Assembly: GCA_017889545.1 (NCBI GenBank)
Contig: JAGFZV010000028.1
Coordinates: forward strand, 1 to 57,795
Source of the DNA: Bacillota bacterium
Lineage (GTDB): Bacteria; Bacillota; Negativicutes; CTSoil-072
DNA: 57,795 nt
Direction: 5' to 3'
Shown here: in pieces, positions 42,044 to 52,069 of the stretch
How positions within the stretch are numbered: position 1 is the stretch's first letter
How the letters are laid out: each line of letters opens with the position of its first letter
Notes under the pieces: generated by a model
Databases searched by the model: none
What the model was told of the DNA's origin: nothing
Seen by the model: the letters and a program-made list of their open reading frames with translations, nothing else
Translations under genes and position numbers: made by a program

Positions 42044-43348
42044 ATGGTTGGTAGAAAGTTTATCATATTGTTGCTGGCAACTATGGTTTTATCGGGAATA
42101 TTTTTGGCTCCTGTGTCGGCGGCCGAGGCTCCGGTTATTATTGTTCAAATCAAAGGAGAAATAGATGCCGGACAAGCGTCCGTCGTTCGCCGGGCTATGG
42201 CTGAGGCTGCAGAAAAACGCACACAGGCCATACTGGTAGAGGTCGATACGTTTGGCGGGCTTGTTGATTCTGCAGTGAAAATTCGCGATATGATCAGCGA
42301 TTCACCGATACCGACAATTTGCTATGTGCGTAACCGGGCGTGGTCTGCCGGTGCATTAATTGCGCTGTCACATCGTTACATCGCAATGGCGCCTGGCGCC
42401 AGTATGGGTGCAGCGGAACCAATACCAGCCACAGAAAAAACGATTGCTGCGATCAAGGCGGAATTTGCCGCTACTGCCGGGAAAACCGGACGTAATCCAA
42501 GAGTAGCAGAAGCGATGGTTGATAAAACGCTGGGATTACCCGGTTATGCTGAACCAGGGCAGATACTGGCGTTAACTGAGGTACAGGCAATAAAAGTCGG
42601 CTATGCGGATCTGATTGCCGCCGACAGGGAAGCTGTATTAGCGCATTATGGTTATTCCGGGGTTCCTATTGTCGAGTATAAAATGGAATGGGCGGATAGA
42701 CTAATAGGCTGGCTTTCCGATCCGGCAGTAAAGTCGATTCTTTTGACGATCATTTTTCTTGCGGTGTTGACAGAAGTAAAAACTGCGGGGTCCGGAATTG
42801 CGGGTTTAATCGGTTTGGGTGCTGCAGTGCTGTTTTTCGCCGGACAATGGATGGCAGGTTTGGCAGGGATCGTTGAAATCCTATTATTTGTAAGTGGACT
42901 CGTGTTAATTGTTGTTGAATTCTATACACCGGGATTAGGACTGTTTGGCTTCGCTGGTTTGGGTTGTATTTTTGCCAGTTTGTTTTTTACGCTCGGAGGT
43001 GATTTGCGAGCGTTGAATATTTTGGCGGTCAGTATGGCTGCTGCCGTTGCCGTATTTTTGCTCATCCTGAAAAAACTACCTTCCAGCAAACTTTGGTCCC
43101 GGATGGTTTTGAAGGATTCAGAAAGAACACAGGACGGCTTTGTCAGCGCGCATGATTATAGCCGTTATATCGGTAAACAAGGGAAGACGTTAACGTTATT
43201 GCGTCCGGCCGGAATAGTAGAGATCGACGGGGAACATTTGGATGTAGTATCAGACGGACAGTATGTTAAAATGGGAACGACAGTAATTGTAATGAGTGTA
43301 AGTGGAAATCGGATTGTAGTTCGCCCCGTTCCTGATGAGGAGAAATGA
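42044..43348 (+). CDS. NfeD-type membrane serine protease (ClpP-class, long form)
   Basis: 434 residues. Signal peptide at 1-28 (LLLATMVLSGIFLAPVSAAEA), a ClpP-like protease domain (VVRRAMAEAAEKRTQAILVEVDTFGG; the nucleophile Ser in NRAWSAGALIALS with a Lys later), three to four membrane helices (about 228-345), and a C-terminal OB fold (GFVSAHDYSRYIGKQGKTLTLLRPAGIVEIDGEHLDVVSDG). Long NfeD proteins occur with flotillin-like proteins and act in membrane microdomain or stomatin processing. It is followed 41 nt later by floA, the usual pairing. Confidence 0.93.
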   Translation: MVGRKFIILLLATMVLSGIFLAPVSAAEAPVIIVQIKGEIDAGQASVVRRAMAEAAEKRTQAILVEVDTFGGLVDSAVKIRDMISDSPIPTICYVRNRAWSAGALIALSHRYIAMAPGASMGAAEPIPATEKTIAAIKAEFAATAGKTGRNPRVAEAMVDKTLGLPGYAEPGQILALTEVQAIKVGYADLIAADREAVLAHYGYSGVPIVEYKMEWADRLIGWLSDPAVKSILLTIIFLAVLTEVKTAGSGIAGLIGLGAAVLFFAGQWMAGLAGIVEILLFVSGLVLIVVEFYTPGLGLFGFAGLGCIFASLFFTLGGDLRALNILAVSMAAAVAVFLLILKKLPSSKLWSRMVLKDSERTQDGFVSAHDYSRYIGKQGKTLTLLRPAGIVEIDGEHLDVVSDGQYVKMGTTVIVMSVSGNRIVVRPVPDEEK

Positions 43349-43389
43349 GTGGGTGCTGACAGGTGTTATAAAAAAGGGAGGATGAATCA

Positions 43390-44406
43390 ATGATTATTAC
43401 CACGATGCTGGGCAGTTTTTTGATTGTTTTCTTGTTCATCGTTTGCGTGTTCGTTTTTTTGCATTTTGTGCCGTTGGGCCTTTGGATTTCGGCTATGGCT
43501 GCAGGAGTGCATGTTGGCATATTCAATCTTGTGGGCATGCGGCTTAGGCGTGTACCGCCGGCCAGAATTGTATTGCCGCTGATTAAAGCGAATAAAGCCG
43601 GATTGGATGTCAACGTCAACCAATTGGAAGCGCATTTTCTGGCTGGCGGCGATGTGGATAAGGTAGTGGATGCGTTAATTGCCGCACATCGAGCGCAGAT
43701 TACGTTGCCATTTGAACGTTCCGCTGCGATTGACTTGGCGGGACGAAATGTTTTAGAAGCCGTTCAAATGAGCGTCAATCCCAAAGTTATTGAAACTCCT
43801 GTTGTTTCGGCTGTAGCCAAAAACGGGATTGAACTGAAAGTAAAAGCCCGGGTTACAGTGCGGGCGAATTTAGACCGTTTGGTCGGTGGAGCTGGTGAAG
43901 CGACGGTTATTGCCAGGGTGAGTGAAGGAATTATTACCAGCGTCGGCTTGGCGGATGACCATAAACAAGTCTTAGCAAATCCAGATCACATTTCGCAGAT
44001 TGTGTTGGCGAAAGGGTTAGACGCAGGGACGGCGTTTGAAATCTTATCCATTGATATTGCAGACGTTGATGTTGGACGCAATATTGGCGCAGCGCTATTG
44101 ACTGACCAGGCGGAAGCGGATAAACGCATTGCTCAGGCGAAGGCGGAAGAACGTCGGACGATGGCTGTGGCAAGAGAACAAGAAATGAAAGCGTACACGC
44201 AAGAAATGCAAGCCAAAGTAGTTGAATCGCAGGCAGAGGTGCCGGTCGCGCTGGCAATTGCATTAAGAGAGGGACGCTTAGGCGTTATGGATTATTATAA
44301 TATGAATAATATTCTGGCCGATACGCAGATGAGGGACACGATTGCCAAGTCTGCTCCGGCGGCTGTTCCGGGTGCTATCAAACCGGAAGAGCCAAAGAAC
44401 AGGTGA
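43390..44406 (+). CDS. floA: Flotillin-like protein FloA
   Basis: 338 residues: two N-terminal hydrophobic segments (about 5-27 and 30-48), an SPFH/band 7-like domain, and a coiled-coil, Ala/Glu-rich C-terminal half ([23 protein letters not shown]) that ends in a PEEPK tail. FloA scaffolds membrane microdomains and affects fluidity and protease function. A GGGAGGATGAATCA ribosome site precedes it. It sits between its partner NfeD and a small unknown membrane protein. Confidence 0.95.
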   Translation: MIITTMLGSFLIVFLFIVCVFVFLHFVPLGLWISAMAAGVHVGIFNLVGMRLRRVPPARIVLPLIKANKAGLDVNVNQLEAHFLAGGDVDKVVDALIAAHRAQITLPFERSAAIDLAGRNVLEAVQMSVNPKVIETPVVSAVAKNGIELKVKARVTVRANLDRLVGGAGEATVIARVSEGIITSVGLADDHKQVLANPDHISQIVLAKGLDAGTAFEILSIDIADVDVGRNIGAALLTDQAEADKRIAQAKAEERRTMAVAREQEMKAYTQEMQAKVVESQAEVPVALAIALREGRLGVMDYYNMNNILADTQMRDTIAKSAPAAVPGAIKPEEPKNR

Positions 44407-44410
44407 TAGA

Positions 44411-44767
44411 ATGGATTTCCTACTGATCGTAATTCTAATGGTTGTTCTTTATATTGTCCCGGAACTATTAAAGCGCCGGCGTCGGCCGGAACGCTATGAA
44501 TATCCGGATATCCCGCTGCCATTGCCGCCCTCGGAGATGAAGGCGGCAAAGCTCGAGGCGGAGCCTGAAGAAATTCCGGAAAGCAAGTTATGGACAGGGC
44601 AAGGCGCGATAATTGCAGAAACAGCTGTTAGTGCCAGGCCGAAAACAACAGAAGAGGTTCCAATGTTGCAGGGCCGATTTACGCAAGAAGCATTGATTAA
44701 TGGATTTATTTTTGCGGAAATCATTCGCCCGCCACGAGCGTACCGGCCGATGCGCCGCAGATTGTAG
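44411..44767 (+). CDS. Small membrane-anchored protein of unknown function
   Basis: 118 residues from ATG 44411, 5 nt after floA. One N-terminal membrane helix (DFLLIVILMVVLYIVPEL), then a basic segment (LKRRRRPERYEYPD) and a Pro/Glu-rich cytoplasmic tail (LPLPPSEMKAAKLEAEPEEIPESK), ending ALINGFIFAEIIRPPRAYRP. No family is recognised. In B. subtilis this place between floA and phoH holds yqfB and the sporulation genes yqfC and yqfD; this protein does not resemble YqfC or YqfD. Close linkage to floA suggests a microdomain partner (inference). Confidence 0.75.
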   Translation: MDFLLIVILMVVLYIVPELLKRRRRPERYEYPDIPLPLPPSEMKAAKLEAEPEEIPESKLWTGQGAIIAETAVSARPKTTEEVPMLQGRFTQEALINGFIFAEIIRPPRAYRPMRRRL

Positions 44768-44815
44768 AAGGAAGATATTAACGGTTTACGCTGAAATACA
44801 GGAGGCAAAAAACGA

Positions 44816-45781
44816 TTGGAAAAAATGATCAGTTTGCATGATAACCAAGAGGCATTGGCGATCTTGGGCCGCAATGATGAACATTTGCGATTAATAAAGG
44901 AGCAAACTGCAGCACGAATTACGGTGCGCGGCGAGGAGATTGTTATTGCCGGCGAAAACGATGAAACGGAGAGGCTTGTTCAATTATTTTCCGAACTGCT
45001 TTTTCTCTATCGGGACGGAAATCCGATTACCGACCATGAGGTGCGTTATGGGTTGCACTTGTTAAAAGAGGGCCATTTTGACCGATTGCATCAATTGTTT
45101 GCCGATACTGTCCTGGTTACTCATCGTGGGCGCAGGATCAAACCAAAAACGTTTGGGCAAAAAGTGTACCTTGAAGCGATCCGTAATAATAATATTACTT
45201 TTGGTCTAGGTCCGGCAGGGACCGGCAAAACGTATCTTGCGATGGCGATGGCGGTCTTGTCTCTGAAGAATAAAGAAGTGGAACGAATTATTTTGACCCG
45301 TCCGGCAGTGGAAGCCGGTGAAAAGCTGGGATTTTTGCCTGGTGATCTGCAGGAAAAAGTGGATCCCTATCTCCGGCCGCTTTACGATGCGTTGTATGAT
45401 ATGCTTGGCGTTGATACTGTGCAAAAATATATGACAAAAAATATTATTGAAGTTGCCCCGCTGGCTTATATGCGGGGCAGGACGTTGGATGATTCTTTTA
45501 TTATTCTGGATGAGGCGCAAAATACAACTTCTGCTCAAATGAAGATGTTTTTAACCCGATTAGGGTTCGGTTCAAAAATCGTCGTGACCGGAGACACGAC
45601 TCAAGTTGACTTACCACACGGCAGCAGTTCAGGATTGAAGCAATGTCAGATTATTTTTAAGGGGATTGATGATATCGCGATTGTACATTTGACGGAAGGC
45701 GACGTAGTACGACATCAGCTTGTTGCTAAAATCATTAAAGCATACGAACGTTATGAAGAAAAAAAAGGTGAAAATTTATAA
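44816..45781 (+). CDS. phoH: PhoH-like ATPase
   Basis: 321 residues from TTG 44816 (CAGGAGGC upstream). The N-terminal ~110 residues form a KH-like RNA-binding region (INVRG-like ARITVRGEEIVIAG). The ATPase domain has Walker A GPAGTGKTYLAMAMA (about 139-153), Walker B FIILDEAQNT and the sensor VTGDTTQVDLPHG. PhoH proteins are proposed RNA helicase-like ATPases linked with YbeY. Here phoH-pgpH-ybeY is the standard Firmicute order. Confidence 0.95.
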   Translation: MEKMISLHDNQEALAILGRNDEHLRLIKEQTAARITVRGEEIVIAGENDETERLVQLFSELLFLYRDGNPITDHEVRYGLHLLKEGHFDRLHQLFADTVLVTHRGRRIKPKTFGQKVYLEAIRNNNITFGLGPAGTGKTYLAMAMAVLSLKNKEVERIILTRPAVEAGEKLGFLPGDLQEKVDPYLRPLYDALYDMLGVDTVQKYMTKNIIEVAPLAYMRGRTLDDSFIILDEAQNTTSAQMKMFLTRLGFGSKIVVTGDTTQVDLPHGSSSGLKQCQIIFKGIDDIAIVHLTEGDVVRHQLVAKIIKAYERYEEKKGENL

Positions 45782-45814
45782 ATTTTTTAAGTATAAACTG
45801 GAGTTGAAACACGA

Positions 45815-47998
45815 ATGGCGTTGATTGATAATAAAATGCGCGATTTTTTCGTTCATCCGACGAATAAACAGAGCCATTTGTTCGCCCGGCGGATCATATT
45901 TGGATTGGCTTTCTTTGTTTTAACGATGATCGCGTTGTCTGCCGATTTTATTTCCGATAAAGTTTCGCTGCAGGCGGGCCAAGTCAGTGATCGTGACGTG
46001 ATTGCATCAAGAAGTGTTTCGTATATTGATGCGGACAAAACGAAAAAACTGGAAGCGGAAGTGTTATCCAGTGTCGCTACTGTTTACGATTTGGACGTTG
46101 CTGTATCAGCCAAGTCGGATGAAATGGTTACGGTTATTTTCCGGTCTGCGCAAAAAGTGGTTTCTGATGCGGCGCTTTCAACGCCCGAACAGAAAATGAA
46201 CAGTTTGCAGTCCGTGTTGCCGATCCCGCTTTCGACGTCCACCTTGTCTGGGCTGGTTAATTTGGATTCTGCTGGTTTACATAAATCAAATGAATATACT
46301 GTACAATTATTGCATAAATATTTTCAACGCGGTATTCGTGATGATGATTTGGATACACTGCGTAAAAAAATTGTCATCGATGTTGAAGAGATGGGACTTG
46401 GAAGGCATGGTGAGGCCGTAGTAGCAGGTATTGCACAAGCAATGCTGCAGCCCAATTTTATCCTCAATGTTCGGGAAACAGATAAACGCAAGCAGATTGC
46501 CTTGGCCAGTGTCGAACCGGTGCGTGAAACGGTAAAAAAAGGTCAGGTTCTTGTATTGAGGGGCGATATTGTTACCGATGAGCAAATTCAAGTAATGGAG
46601 GAACTGGGTCTCCATAAAGGATCGATTAACAGTTTACGGATCTTTGGGTTGTCGATTTTCATCGTATTGGTTATGGTGATGCTGCTGGGATATTTATATA
46701 AATTTTATCGTTGGCTTTTGGATGATGAGAAACAAATAGTGCTGTTGGGGCTGATCATATTGGTTTCTCTGTTTTTAGGGAAGCTTGCTCATTCCTATTC
46801 TGATTTTGCAGCTCCGATGGCAGTTGGTGCTTTGTTGACTGCGATTTTGATTGATAAGCGGATCGGCATTGGGGTCGGCATTACTTTGACTTTGTTTTTT
46901 GCCGTTATGATTGAGAACGGATTGCGGCCGGTAATTGTTTTGTTGGCGGGCAGTGTTTTTGGCGTATTCAGCGTTTCCAAAATGACGCATGGCTATAGTT
47001 TGACGAAAACAGGAGTTTGGATTTCCGTCGTTAATTTTATCACGATTGTTGCCACCGGACTCATTGAGCAGGGAAATATTACACAAGTGCTGACTGACGG
47101 TGTAATAGGGGCGTTGAATGGGATTGCCGTTGCCGTATTGACGATTGGAATGCTTCCTTATCTTGAGAACACATTTAATATTACAACATCGATCAAATTG
47201 CTGGAGTTAACGAAACCCAATCATCCTTTGCTGCAAAGGTTGCTTTTGGATGCACCGGGGACTTACCATCATAGCGTTTTTGTCGGCAATTTGGCGGAAA
47301 CAGCAGCAGATTATGTCGGAGCCAACCCTATTGTTGTAAGGGTTGGGGCGTTTTATCACGATATCGGTAAAATCAAGAGGCCATATTTCTTTATTGAAAA
47401 TCAGGTAGATGCTGAAAATCCTCATGATAAAATTTCGCCGTCATTGAGCACATTAATTGTTACTTCGCATTTGAAGGATGGAGTGGATTTGTGCCGTGAT
47501 TATAAGCTGCCGCAGGTGATTCTTGATGTTGTTCAGCAGCACCATGGAACGACGCTGGTTTCCTATTTTTATAAACGTGCAACGGAAAATGAGCATGGCG
47601 AATGCGTCATTGAAGCCGATTTTCGTTATGAAGGGCCTCGGCCTCAGTCAAAGGAGGCGGCTCTAGTCATGTTGGCTGACTCCTGCGAGGCGGCAGTCCG
47701 TTCGATTTCACGTCCTAATGCAAATCGAATTGAAGCGACCGTTCGTAAAATTATCAGGGAACGTCTTCATGACGGTCAATTGGATGAGTGCGATTTGACT
47801 TTACGGGATCTTACTGTGATTGGGGATGTGTTTATTCGCATTTTATCCGGTATGTTCCATCCACGCATAGAATATCCTGAAGCGATTAAAGAGCTGGAAA
47901 GGAGAAAAGCGAAGAATGGAAATAGTAATAAGCAATGCCCAGGAAAAGATGACAGTAACGCAGGAAATGGAAAAGATGTTGCTTGCAGTGTTAAATAA
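45815..47998 (+). CDS. pgpH: 7TM-HD phosphodiesterase, PgpH-type (c-di-AMP)
   Basis: 727 residues. One N-terminal membrane helix (about 26-46), a large extracytoplasmic 7TMR-HDED domain (to about 270), seven membrane helices (about 275-455), and a cytoplasmic HD domain with the metal ligands in [23 protein letters not shown] and VQQHHGTTL. PgpH hydrolyses cyclic di-AMP and so controls osmolyte and cell-wall balance. The last ~27 residues (after RRKAKNG) are low-complexity, Asn/Lys-rich and overlap the ybeY gene by 83 nt in another frame, which is unusual. Confidence 0.93.
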   Translation: MALIDNKMRDFFVHPTNKQSHLFARRIIFGLAFFVLTMIALSADFISDKVSLQAGQVSDRDVIASRSVSYIDADKTKKLEAEVLSSVATVYDLDVAVSAKSDEMVTVIFRSAQKVVSDAALSTPEQKMNSLQSVLPIPLSTSTLSGLVNLDSAGLHKSNEYTVQLLHKYFQRGIRDDDLDTLRKKIVIDVEEMGLGRHGEAVVAGIAQAMLQPNFILNVRETDKRKQIALASVEPVRETVKKGQVLVLRGDIVTDEQIQVMEELGLHKGSINSLRIFGLSIFIVLVMVMLLGYLYKFYRWLLDDEKQIVLLGLIILVSLFLGKLAHSYSDFAAPMAVGALLTAILIDKRIGIGVGITLTLFFAVMIENGLRPVIVLLAGSVFGVFSVSKMTHGYSLTKTGVWISVVNFITIVATGLIEQGNITQVLTDGVIGALNGIAVAVLTIGMLPYLENTFNITTSIKLLELTKPNHPLLQRLLLDAPGTYHHSVFVGNLAETAADYVGANPIVVRVGAFYHDIGKIKRPYFFIENQVDAENPHDKISPSLSTLIVTSHLKDGVDLCRDYKLPQVILDVVQQHHGTTLVSYFYKRATENEHGECVIEADFRYEGPRPQSKEAALVMLADSCEAAVRSISRPNANRIEATVRKIIRERLHDGQLDECDLTLRDLTVIGDVFIRILSGMFHPRIEYPEAIKELERRKAKNGNSNKQCPGKDDSNAGNGKDVACSVK

Positions 47999-48383
47999 GG
48001 CTGCCGCTGCGCTTGATGTAGAGCCGAATGCCGAAGTCAGCATTGTATTGGCAGATGATGCGTACATTCAGGAATTGAACTGCCAGTACCGGGGAAAAGA
48101 TATGCCTACGGATGTTTTGTCTTTTGCCCTGAATGAGGGAGAAGAACCGGAAATCATTGATGGACCGGAAGAAAATCTTCTTGGCGACATCATCATTTCG
48201 CTTGAGACTGCTCAGAGACAGGCTGTTGATTATGGGCACAGTCTTGAGCGGGAGCTTGCTTTTTTGACAGTCCATGGTTTTCTTCATTTATTGGGGTATG
48301 ATCATGAGAAAGAGGACCAGCGTCAAACAATGCGGGCGGAAGAAGAGCGTATTCTTGAGCTTATTGGCTTGAGCCGGAACTGA
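47916..48383 (+). CDS. ybeY: Endoribonuclease YbeY
   Basis: 155 residues. The start ATG 47916 matches the family N-terminus ([15 protein letters not shown]) and has AAAGGAG upstream within pgpH. The zinc motif [16 protein letters not shown] (HX3HX5H) is complete, and [17 protein letters not shown] is the other family signature. YbeY matures 16S rRNA 3' ends and helps ribosome quality control. It overlaps pgpH by 83 nt and lies 6 nt before dgkA. Confidence 0.95.
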   Translation: MEIVISNAQEKMTVTQEMEKMLLAVLNKAAAALDVEPNAEVSIVLADDAYIQELNCQYRGKDMPTDVLSFALNEGEEPEIIDGPEENLLGDIIISLETAQRQAVDYGHSLERELAFLTVHGFLHLLGYDHEKEDQRQTMRAEEERILELIGLSRN

Positions 48384-48389
48384 GGCGAA

Positions 48390-48755
48390 ATGATGGCCCG
48401 ACAAAATCTTTTCCAAGCTTTTCGTTGTGCTTTCGCCGGGATAATACACTGTATTCGCCGGGAGCGCAATATGAAAATTCATGTTGGCGCGATGCTTGCC
48501 GTATTGTTTTTGGCATGGCGGTCGGATTTGTCCCGAAGCGATTGGGCGTTGCTGATCATCACAATCGCATTTGTTTTGAGCGCGGAAATGTTCAATACGG
48601 CAATTGAAGCGGTGGTTGATCTGATGATCCCGGAATATCATCTTTTGGCGAAGATTGCCAAGGACGTGGCGGCCGGCGCTGTGTTGGTTAGTGCTATTGC
48701 TTCATTGGCAGTTGGATATTTATTATTTTTCCATGGTTATTTCGTTGATAGGTAA
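48390..48755 (+). CDS. dgkA: Undecaprenol/diacylglycerol kinase DgkA
   Basis: 121 residues with three membrane helices (about 31-46, 52-70 and 95-115). The active-site signature is AEMFNTAIEAVVDLMIPEYHLLAKIAKDVAAGAVL. In Gram-positive relatives this family phosphorylates undecaprenol, salvaging the lipid carrier for cell-wall synthesis. ATG 48390 or 48393 could be the start; no strong ribosome site is present, so coupling to ybeY is likely. Confidence 0.93.
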   Translation: MMARQNLFQAFRCAFAGIIHCIRRERNMKIHVGAMLAVLFLAWRSDLSRSDWALLIITIAFVLSAEMFNTAIEAVVDLMIPEYHLLAKIAKDVAAGAVLVSAIASLAVGYLLFFHGYFVDR

Positions 48756-48765
48756 GGAGAACAGA

Positions 48766-49179
48766 ATGGATGAACAATTGATTGAAGCCGCATTGGCTGT
48801 ACGGGATAAAGCTTACGCCCCCTATTCCCATTTTTTAGTAGGAGCGGCGCTTCGTACTAAAAACGGATGTCTATTTACCGGGGTAAACGTTGAAAATGCT
48901 TCTTACGGGCTGACAATCTGTGCCGAAAGAGCTGCAATCTTTCAAGCGGTTGCAGCGGGTGAAAGAGAGTTTTCTTCAATGGCGATAGCGGTTGATGCGC
49001 CTTTGCCAGCGGCGCCGTGTGGCGCTTGCCGCCAAGTGATGGCGGAGTTTGGTTTCGAGGAAATTATATTATGCACAACAGATAAACAGGTTAAAACATT
49101 TTCTCTGGCAGACTTATTGCCGGAAGCATTTGTGAAAGAAAATCTTCCCGGAGGAGATCGCAATGAAAAAAACAAATGA
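48766..49179 (+). CDS. cdd: Cytidine deaminase
   Basis: 137 residues from ATG 48766, with GGTAAGGAGAACAGA upstream. Zinc site residues are in NVENASYGLTICAERAAIF (the CAE motif: Cys plus catalytic Glu) and PCGACRQVMAEF (two Cys). YAPYSHFLVGAAL contacts the substrate. It deaminates cytidine and deoxycytidine in pyrimidine salvage. It overlaps era by 17 nt. Confidence 0.96.
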   Translation: MDEQLIEAALAVRDKAYAPYSHFLVGAALRTKNGCLFTGVNVENASYGLTICAERAAIFQAVAAGEREFSSMAIAVDAPLPAAPCGACRQVMAEFGFEEIILCTTDKQVKTFSLADLLPEAFVKENLPGGDRNEKNK

Positions 49180-50059
49180 ATATAAATCTGGTTTTGTGGC
49201 TGTCATTGGACGGCCAAACGTTGGTAAATCGACGTTGGTGAACAGTTTGATCGGACGAAAAATAGCGATTATGTCGGATAAGCCGCAGACGACCCGCAAT
49301 AAGATTGTATGCGTTCTTTCCCTGCCGGATGCTCAAATTTTATTTATTGATACGCCGGGTATTCATAAACCCAAACATAAATTAGGTGAATATATGGTTC
49401 GGACTGCAGAAAACACGTTGAAAGAAGTGGACGTTGTTTTATTTGTGGTGGACGGGACTGCAGAAAAAGGGGCGGGAGAACAATATATTCTTGATCGCCT
49501 TGCTGCCGTGCGAACGCCGGTCGTTTTAGCCGTGAACAAAATCGATCAAATACCGAAAAATAAAATGCCGTCTGTTTTGGCGACTTATGGCTCCGGTTAT
49601 GAGTTTGCTGCGGTTGTTCCGATTTCTGCGCTGGAGCATACGAATCTGGAAATATTGACGCAAGAATTGAAAAACTACATGGAACCAGGCCCGCAATACT
49701 ATCCGGAGGATATGATTACAGATCAACCGGAACGATTGCTGATCGCTGAATTAATCCGGGAAAAAACCCTGCAGTTGACTCGTGAAGAGATCCCTCATGC
49801 GATTGCGGTGGATATTGAGGAGATAACAACCCGGCAGAATGAAGATCTTTATGTGCGGGCTGTGATCTATGTAGAAAGAGAGTCTCAAAAAGGAATTGTT
49901 ATTGGCGCCGGCGGCAGTTTGCTGAAGGAAATTGGTCGTTTGGCCCGCATCGATATTCAAAACTTACTAGGGTCAAAAGTCTTTCTGGATTTATGGGTCA
50001 AAGTGAAAAAAGATTGGCGAAACCGGGAAGGAATTTTAAGGAGTTTTGGTTATGATTGA
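49163..50059 (+). CDS. era: Ribosome-assembly GTPase Era
   Basis: 298 residues. G1 GRPNVGKSTLVN at 16-27, TTRN in switch I, DTPGIHKPKHKLG (G3), NKIDQIPK (G4) and ISA (G5). The C-terminal KH domain has IVIGAGGSLLKEIGRLARIDIQ. Era binds the 3' end of 16S rRNA and couples 30S assembly with growth. The start follows GGAGGAGATCGCA inside the end of cdd. Confidence 0.97.
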   Translation: MKKTNEYKSGFVAVIGRPNVGKSTLVNSLIGRKIAIMSDKPQTTRNKIVCVLSLPDAQILFIDTPGIHKPKHKLGEYMVRTAENTLKEVDVVLFVVDGTAEKGAGEQYILDRLAAVRTPVVLAVNKIDQIPKNKMPSVLATYGSGYEFAAVVPISALEHTNLEILTQELKNYMEPGPQYYPEDMITDQPERLLIAELIREKTLQLTREEIPHAIAVDIEEITTRQNEDLYVRAVIYVERESQKGIVIGAGGSLLKEIGRLARIDIQNLLGSKVFLDLWVKVKKDWRNREGILRSFGYD

Positions 50060-50102
50060 CCATCTACATAGTAAATGGTATGATTTGTAAGAGGGGTGAA
50101 AT

Positions 50103-50690
50103 ATGAAACCGGTATCCAGATATTTTCTCAATGGGTTAATTGTTACTGTACCTATCGCTATCACTATATTGGTTGTAAACCAAATTTTTTCGCTCGCGGA
50201 TAAATTATTGGGTCAATACTTGCCCATTTATTTCCCGGGGTTGTCTTTAATTATCGTTCTTGTCACCATTTGCATGGTGGGTTGGCTGTCCTCCAACTGG
50301 ATATTAAGACGGATTTTTCTCTTTGCTGAACGGATGGTTGATACGATTCCGATCGTGAAGTTTATTTATAGTATCGTAAAACAGATTTCTACTGCCATGC
50401 TGGAATCCAAACAACTATTCAAAAATGCCGTATTGGTTCCATATCCTCATCCGGGTTGCAAAGTATTGGGTTTTGTGATGTCGCCACTGTCCGAGCCGTT
50501 AACGGAGAAACTGGATGTGGAATATGTTTGCATATTTATTCCCATGAGTTTTAACATGACTGCCGGTTTTAATATTATGGTTCGCAAGGATGATGTTATA
50601 CCGTTGGAAGTGACCAGTGAAAGCGCTCTGCAGTATATATTGACTGCGGGCGCCATGATGCCTCGCAGCAACGATGTGACAAAATGTTAG
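50103..50690 (+). CDS. DUF502 membrane protein
   Basis: 195 residues, two membrane helices (about 9-30 and 46-70), then a cytoplasmic or external beta-rich domain with DTIPIVKFIYSIVKQIS, AVLVPYPHPGCKVLGFV and CIFIPMSFNMTAGFNIM, typical of DUF502. Function is not established for the family. A GAGGGGTGAAAT ribosome site precedes the ATG. It lies between era and a CorC-type gene, an insertion relative to the B. subtilis era-recO order. Confidence 0.9.
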   Translation: MKPVSRYFLNGLIVTVPIAITILVVNQIFSLADKLLGQYLPIYFPGLSLIIVLVTICMVGWLSSNWILRRIFLFAERMVDTIPIVKFIYSIVKQISTAMLESKQLFKNAVLVPYPHPGCKVLGFVMSPLSEPLTEKLDVEYVCIFIPMSFNMTAGFNIMVRKDDVIPLEVTSESALQYILTAGAMMPRSNDVTKC

Positions 50691-50727
50691 GGAGAGATGC
50701 TTTATCGACTCGTCGATAGTTAGTGTG

Positions 50728-52041
50728 ATGAAAATTGGAGCGGCGTTAATGCTTGTTCTGATCAATGGTTTTTTTGTACTAGCAGAATTTTCAATGGTAA
50801 AAATTAGGAAAACAAGACTGGAAGAGCTGGTGCAACAAGGGAATAATCGTGCTTCTTTGGCCTTGAAAATTGTTACTTCGCTTGACTCCTATCTGGGAGC
50901 AACGCAACTGGGAGTTACTTTGTCTTCATTAGCCTTGGGATGGATTGGAGAGCCGGCTGTCGCTTCTCTTTTAGAACCGTTGATTTATGCGTATTTTCCC
51001 GGGTCATCTTTGCTGCTGCATACAATTTCAGTCACACTTGGATTCACGATTATTTCATTTTTGCATATTGTTATTGGTGAATTGGTTCCCAAGTCGATCG
51101 CTATTCAGCGCGTGGAAGATGCAGTGTTGTTTATCGCATTTCCTATGTATTTATTCCATCAATTAGGTTATCCGGTCATTGTGCTGTTTAACCGGGTTGC
51201 AAATGCCATCCTGGGTTTGATGAATATCACACCTGCTACGGAAGCTTCATTAGCTCATTCTGAAGAAGAGCTGCGGATGATTGTCAGTGCCAGCCAACGT
51301 GGCGGAGTATTGGACAAAATGGAAAGCGAACTCATTGATAATGTGTTCGATTTTGCGGATCGCGTAGTCCGGGAGGTCATGGTTCCGCGTCAAGATATGA
51401 TCTGTCTGTTCATAGAGGATTCGTTTGAAGAAAACATGCGTGTTGTACGGGAAGGCGGCCATACCCGATATCCGTTGTGCGAAGAGGATAAAGACCATGT
51501 CCTTGGGATGATCCATATTCGCGATTTGATGGATTTTGACATGACGGATTCAGAACCAAAGGTGCTGCAAAGTATTATGCGGGAAATTCTGGTTGTTCCG
51601 GAAGGAATGCCGGTTGCCAAGCTCCTGCAGTTAATGCGCCGTAAACGGACTCATCTGGCGGTTGTCGCGGATGAATACGGTGGGACTGCCGGCTTGGTGG
51701 CGATGGAAGATGTTTTGGAAGAGATCGTAGGGGATATCCAGGACGAACATGACGAGGGGAATGTTGAAATACTTCGTCTGCCAAACGGGGCTTATGAATT
51801 TGACGGCCGGGTGTTGTTGGAAGATGTAGCGGAAATTTTGAACATTCATCTCGAAGAACACGAGGAAGATACGATTGGCGGTCATATTTTCGGCATTCTG
51901 GGCAGAATTCCAGAGGTAGAAGATCAAGTTATCATTGATACGTATAAGTTTCACGTGCTGGAAGTGAATGGTTTTCGGGTGGTACGGGTGAAAGCTGAAC
52001 CAACCAAAGAAAAAGCGCCGTCAACGGCGGAGTATTTTTAG
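50728..52041 (+). CDS. CorC/HlyC-type CNNM transporter-like protein
   Basis: About 437 residues from ATG 50728 (GTG 50725 also possible; ribosome site weak). DUF21/CNNM membrane domain with four helices at 1-190 (FFVLAEFSMVKIRKTRLEELV, LGATQLGVTLSSLALGWIGEPAV, IVIGELVPKSIAIQ), a CBS pair (about 200-330; VMVPRQDMICLF, HLAVVADEYGGTAGLVAMEDVLEEIVGDI) and a CorC_HlyC C-terminal domain. CNNM/CorC proteins export or sense Mg2+. The hemolysin label attached to this family is historical. Confidence 0.93.
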   Translation: MKIGAALMLVLINGFFVLAEFSMVKIRKTRLEELVQQGNNRASLALKIVTSLDSYLGATQLGVTLSSLALGWIGEPAVASLLEPLIYAYFPGSSLLLHTISVTLGFTIISFLHIVIGELVPKSIAIQRVEDAVLFIAFPMYLFHQLGYPVIVLFNRVANAILGLMNITPATEASLAHSEEELRMIVSASQRGGVLDKMESELIDNVFDFADRVVREVMVPRQDMICLFIEDSFEENMRVVREGGHTRYPLCEEDKDHVLGMIHIRDLMDFDMTDSEPKVLQSIMREILVVPEGMPVAKLLQLMRRKRTHLAVVADEYGGTAGLVAMEDVLEEIVGDIQDEHDEGNVEILRLPNGAYEFDGRVLLEDVAEILNIHLEEHEEDTIGGHIFGILGRIPEVEDQVIIDTYKFHVLEVNGFRVVRVKAEPTKEKAPSTAEYF

Positions 52042-52069
52042 ATAGGGTAAATACAATAGTGAGGTAAGA

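Noticed and set aside
50728-52041. Hemolysin function for the CorC/HlyC-type gene
   Set aside because: The DUF21-CBS-CorC layout indicates a CNNM-like ion transporter or sensor; the hemolysin label is historical.
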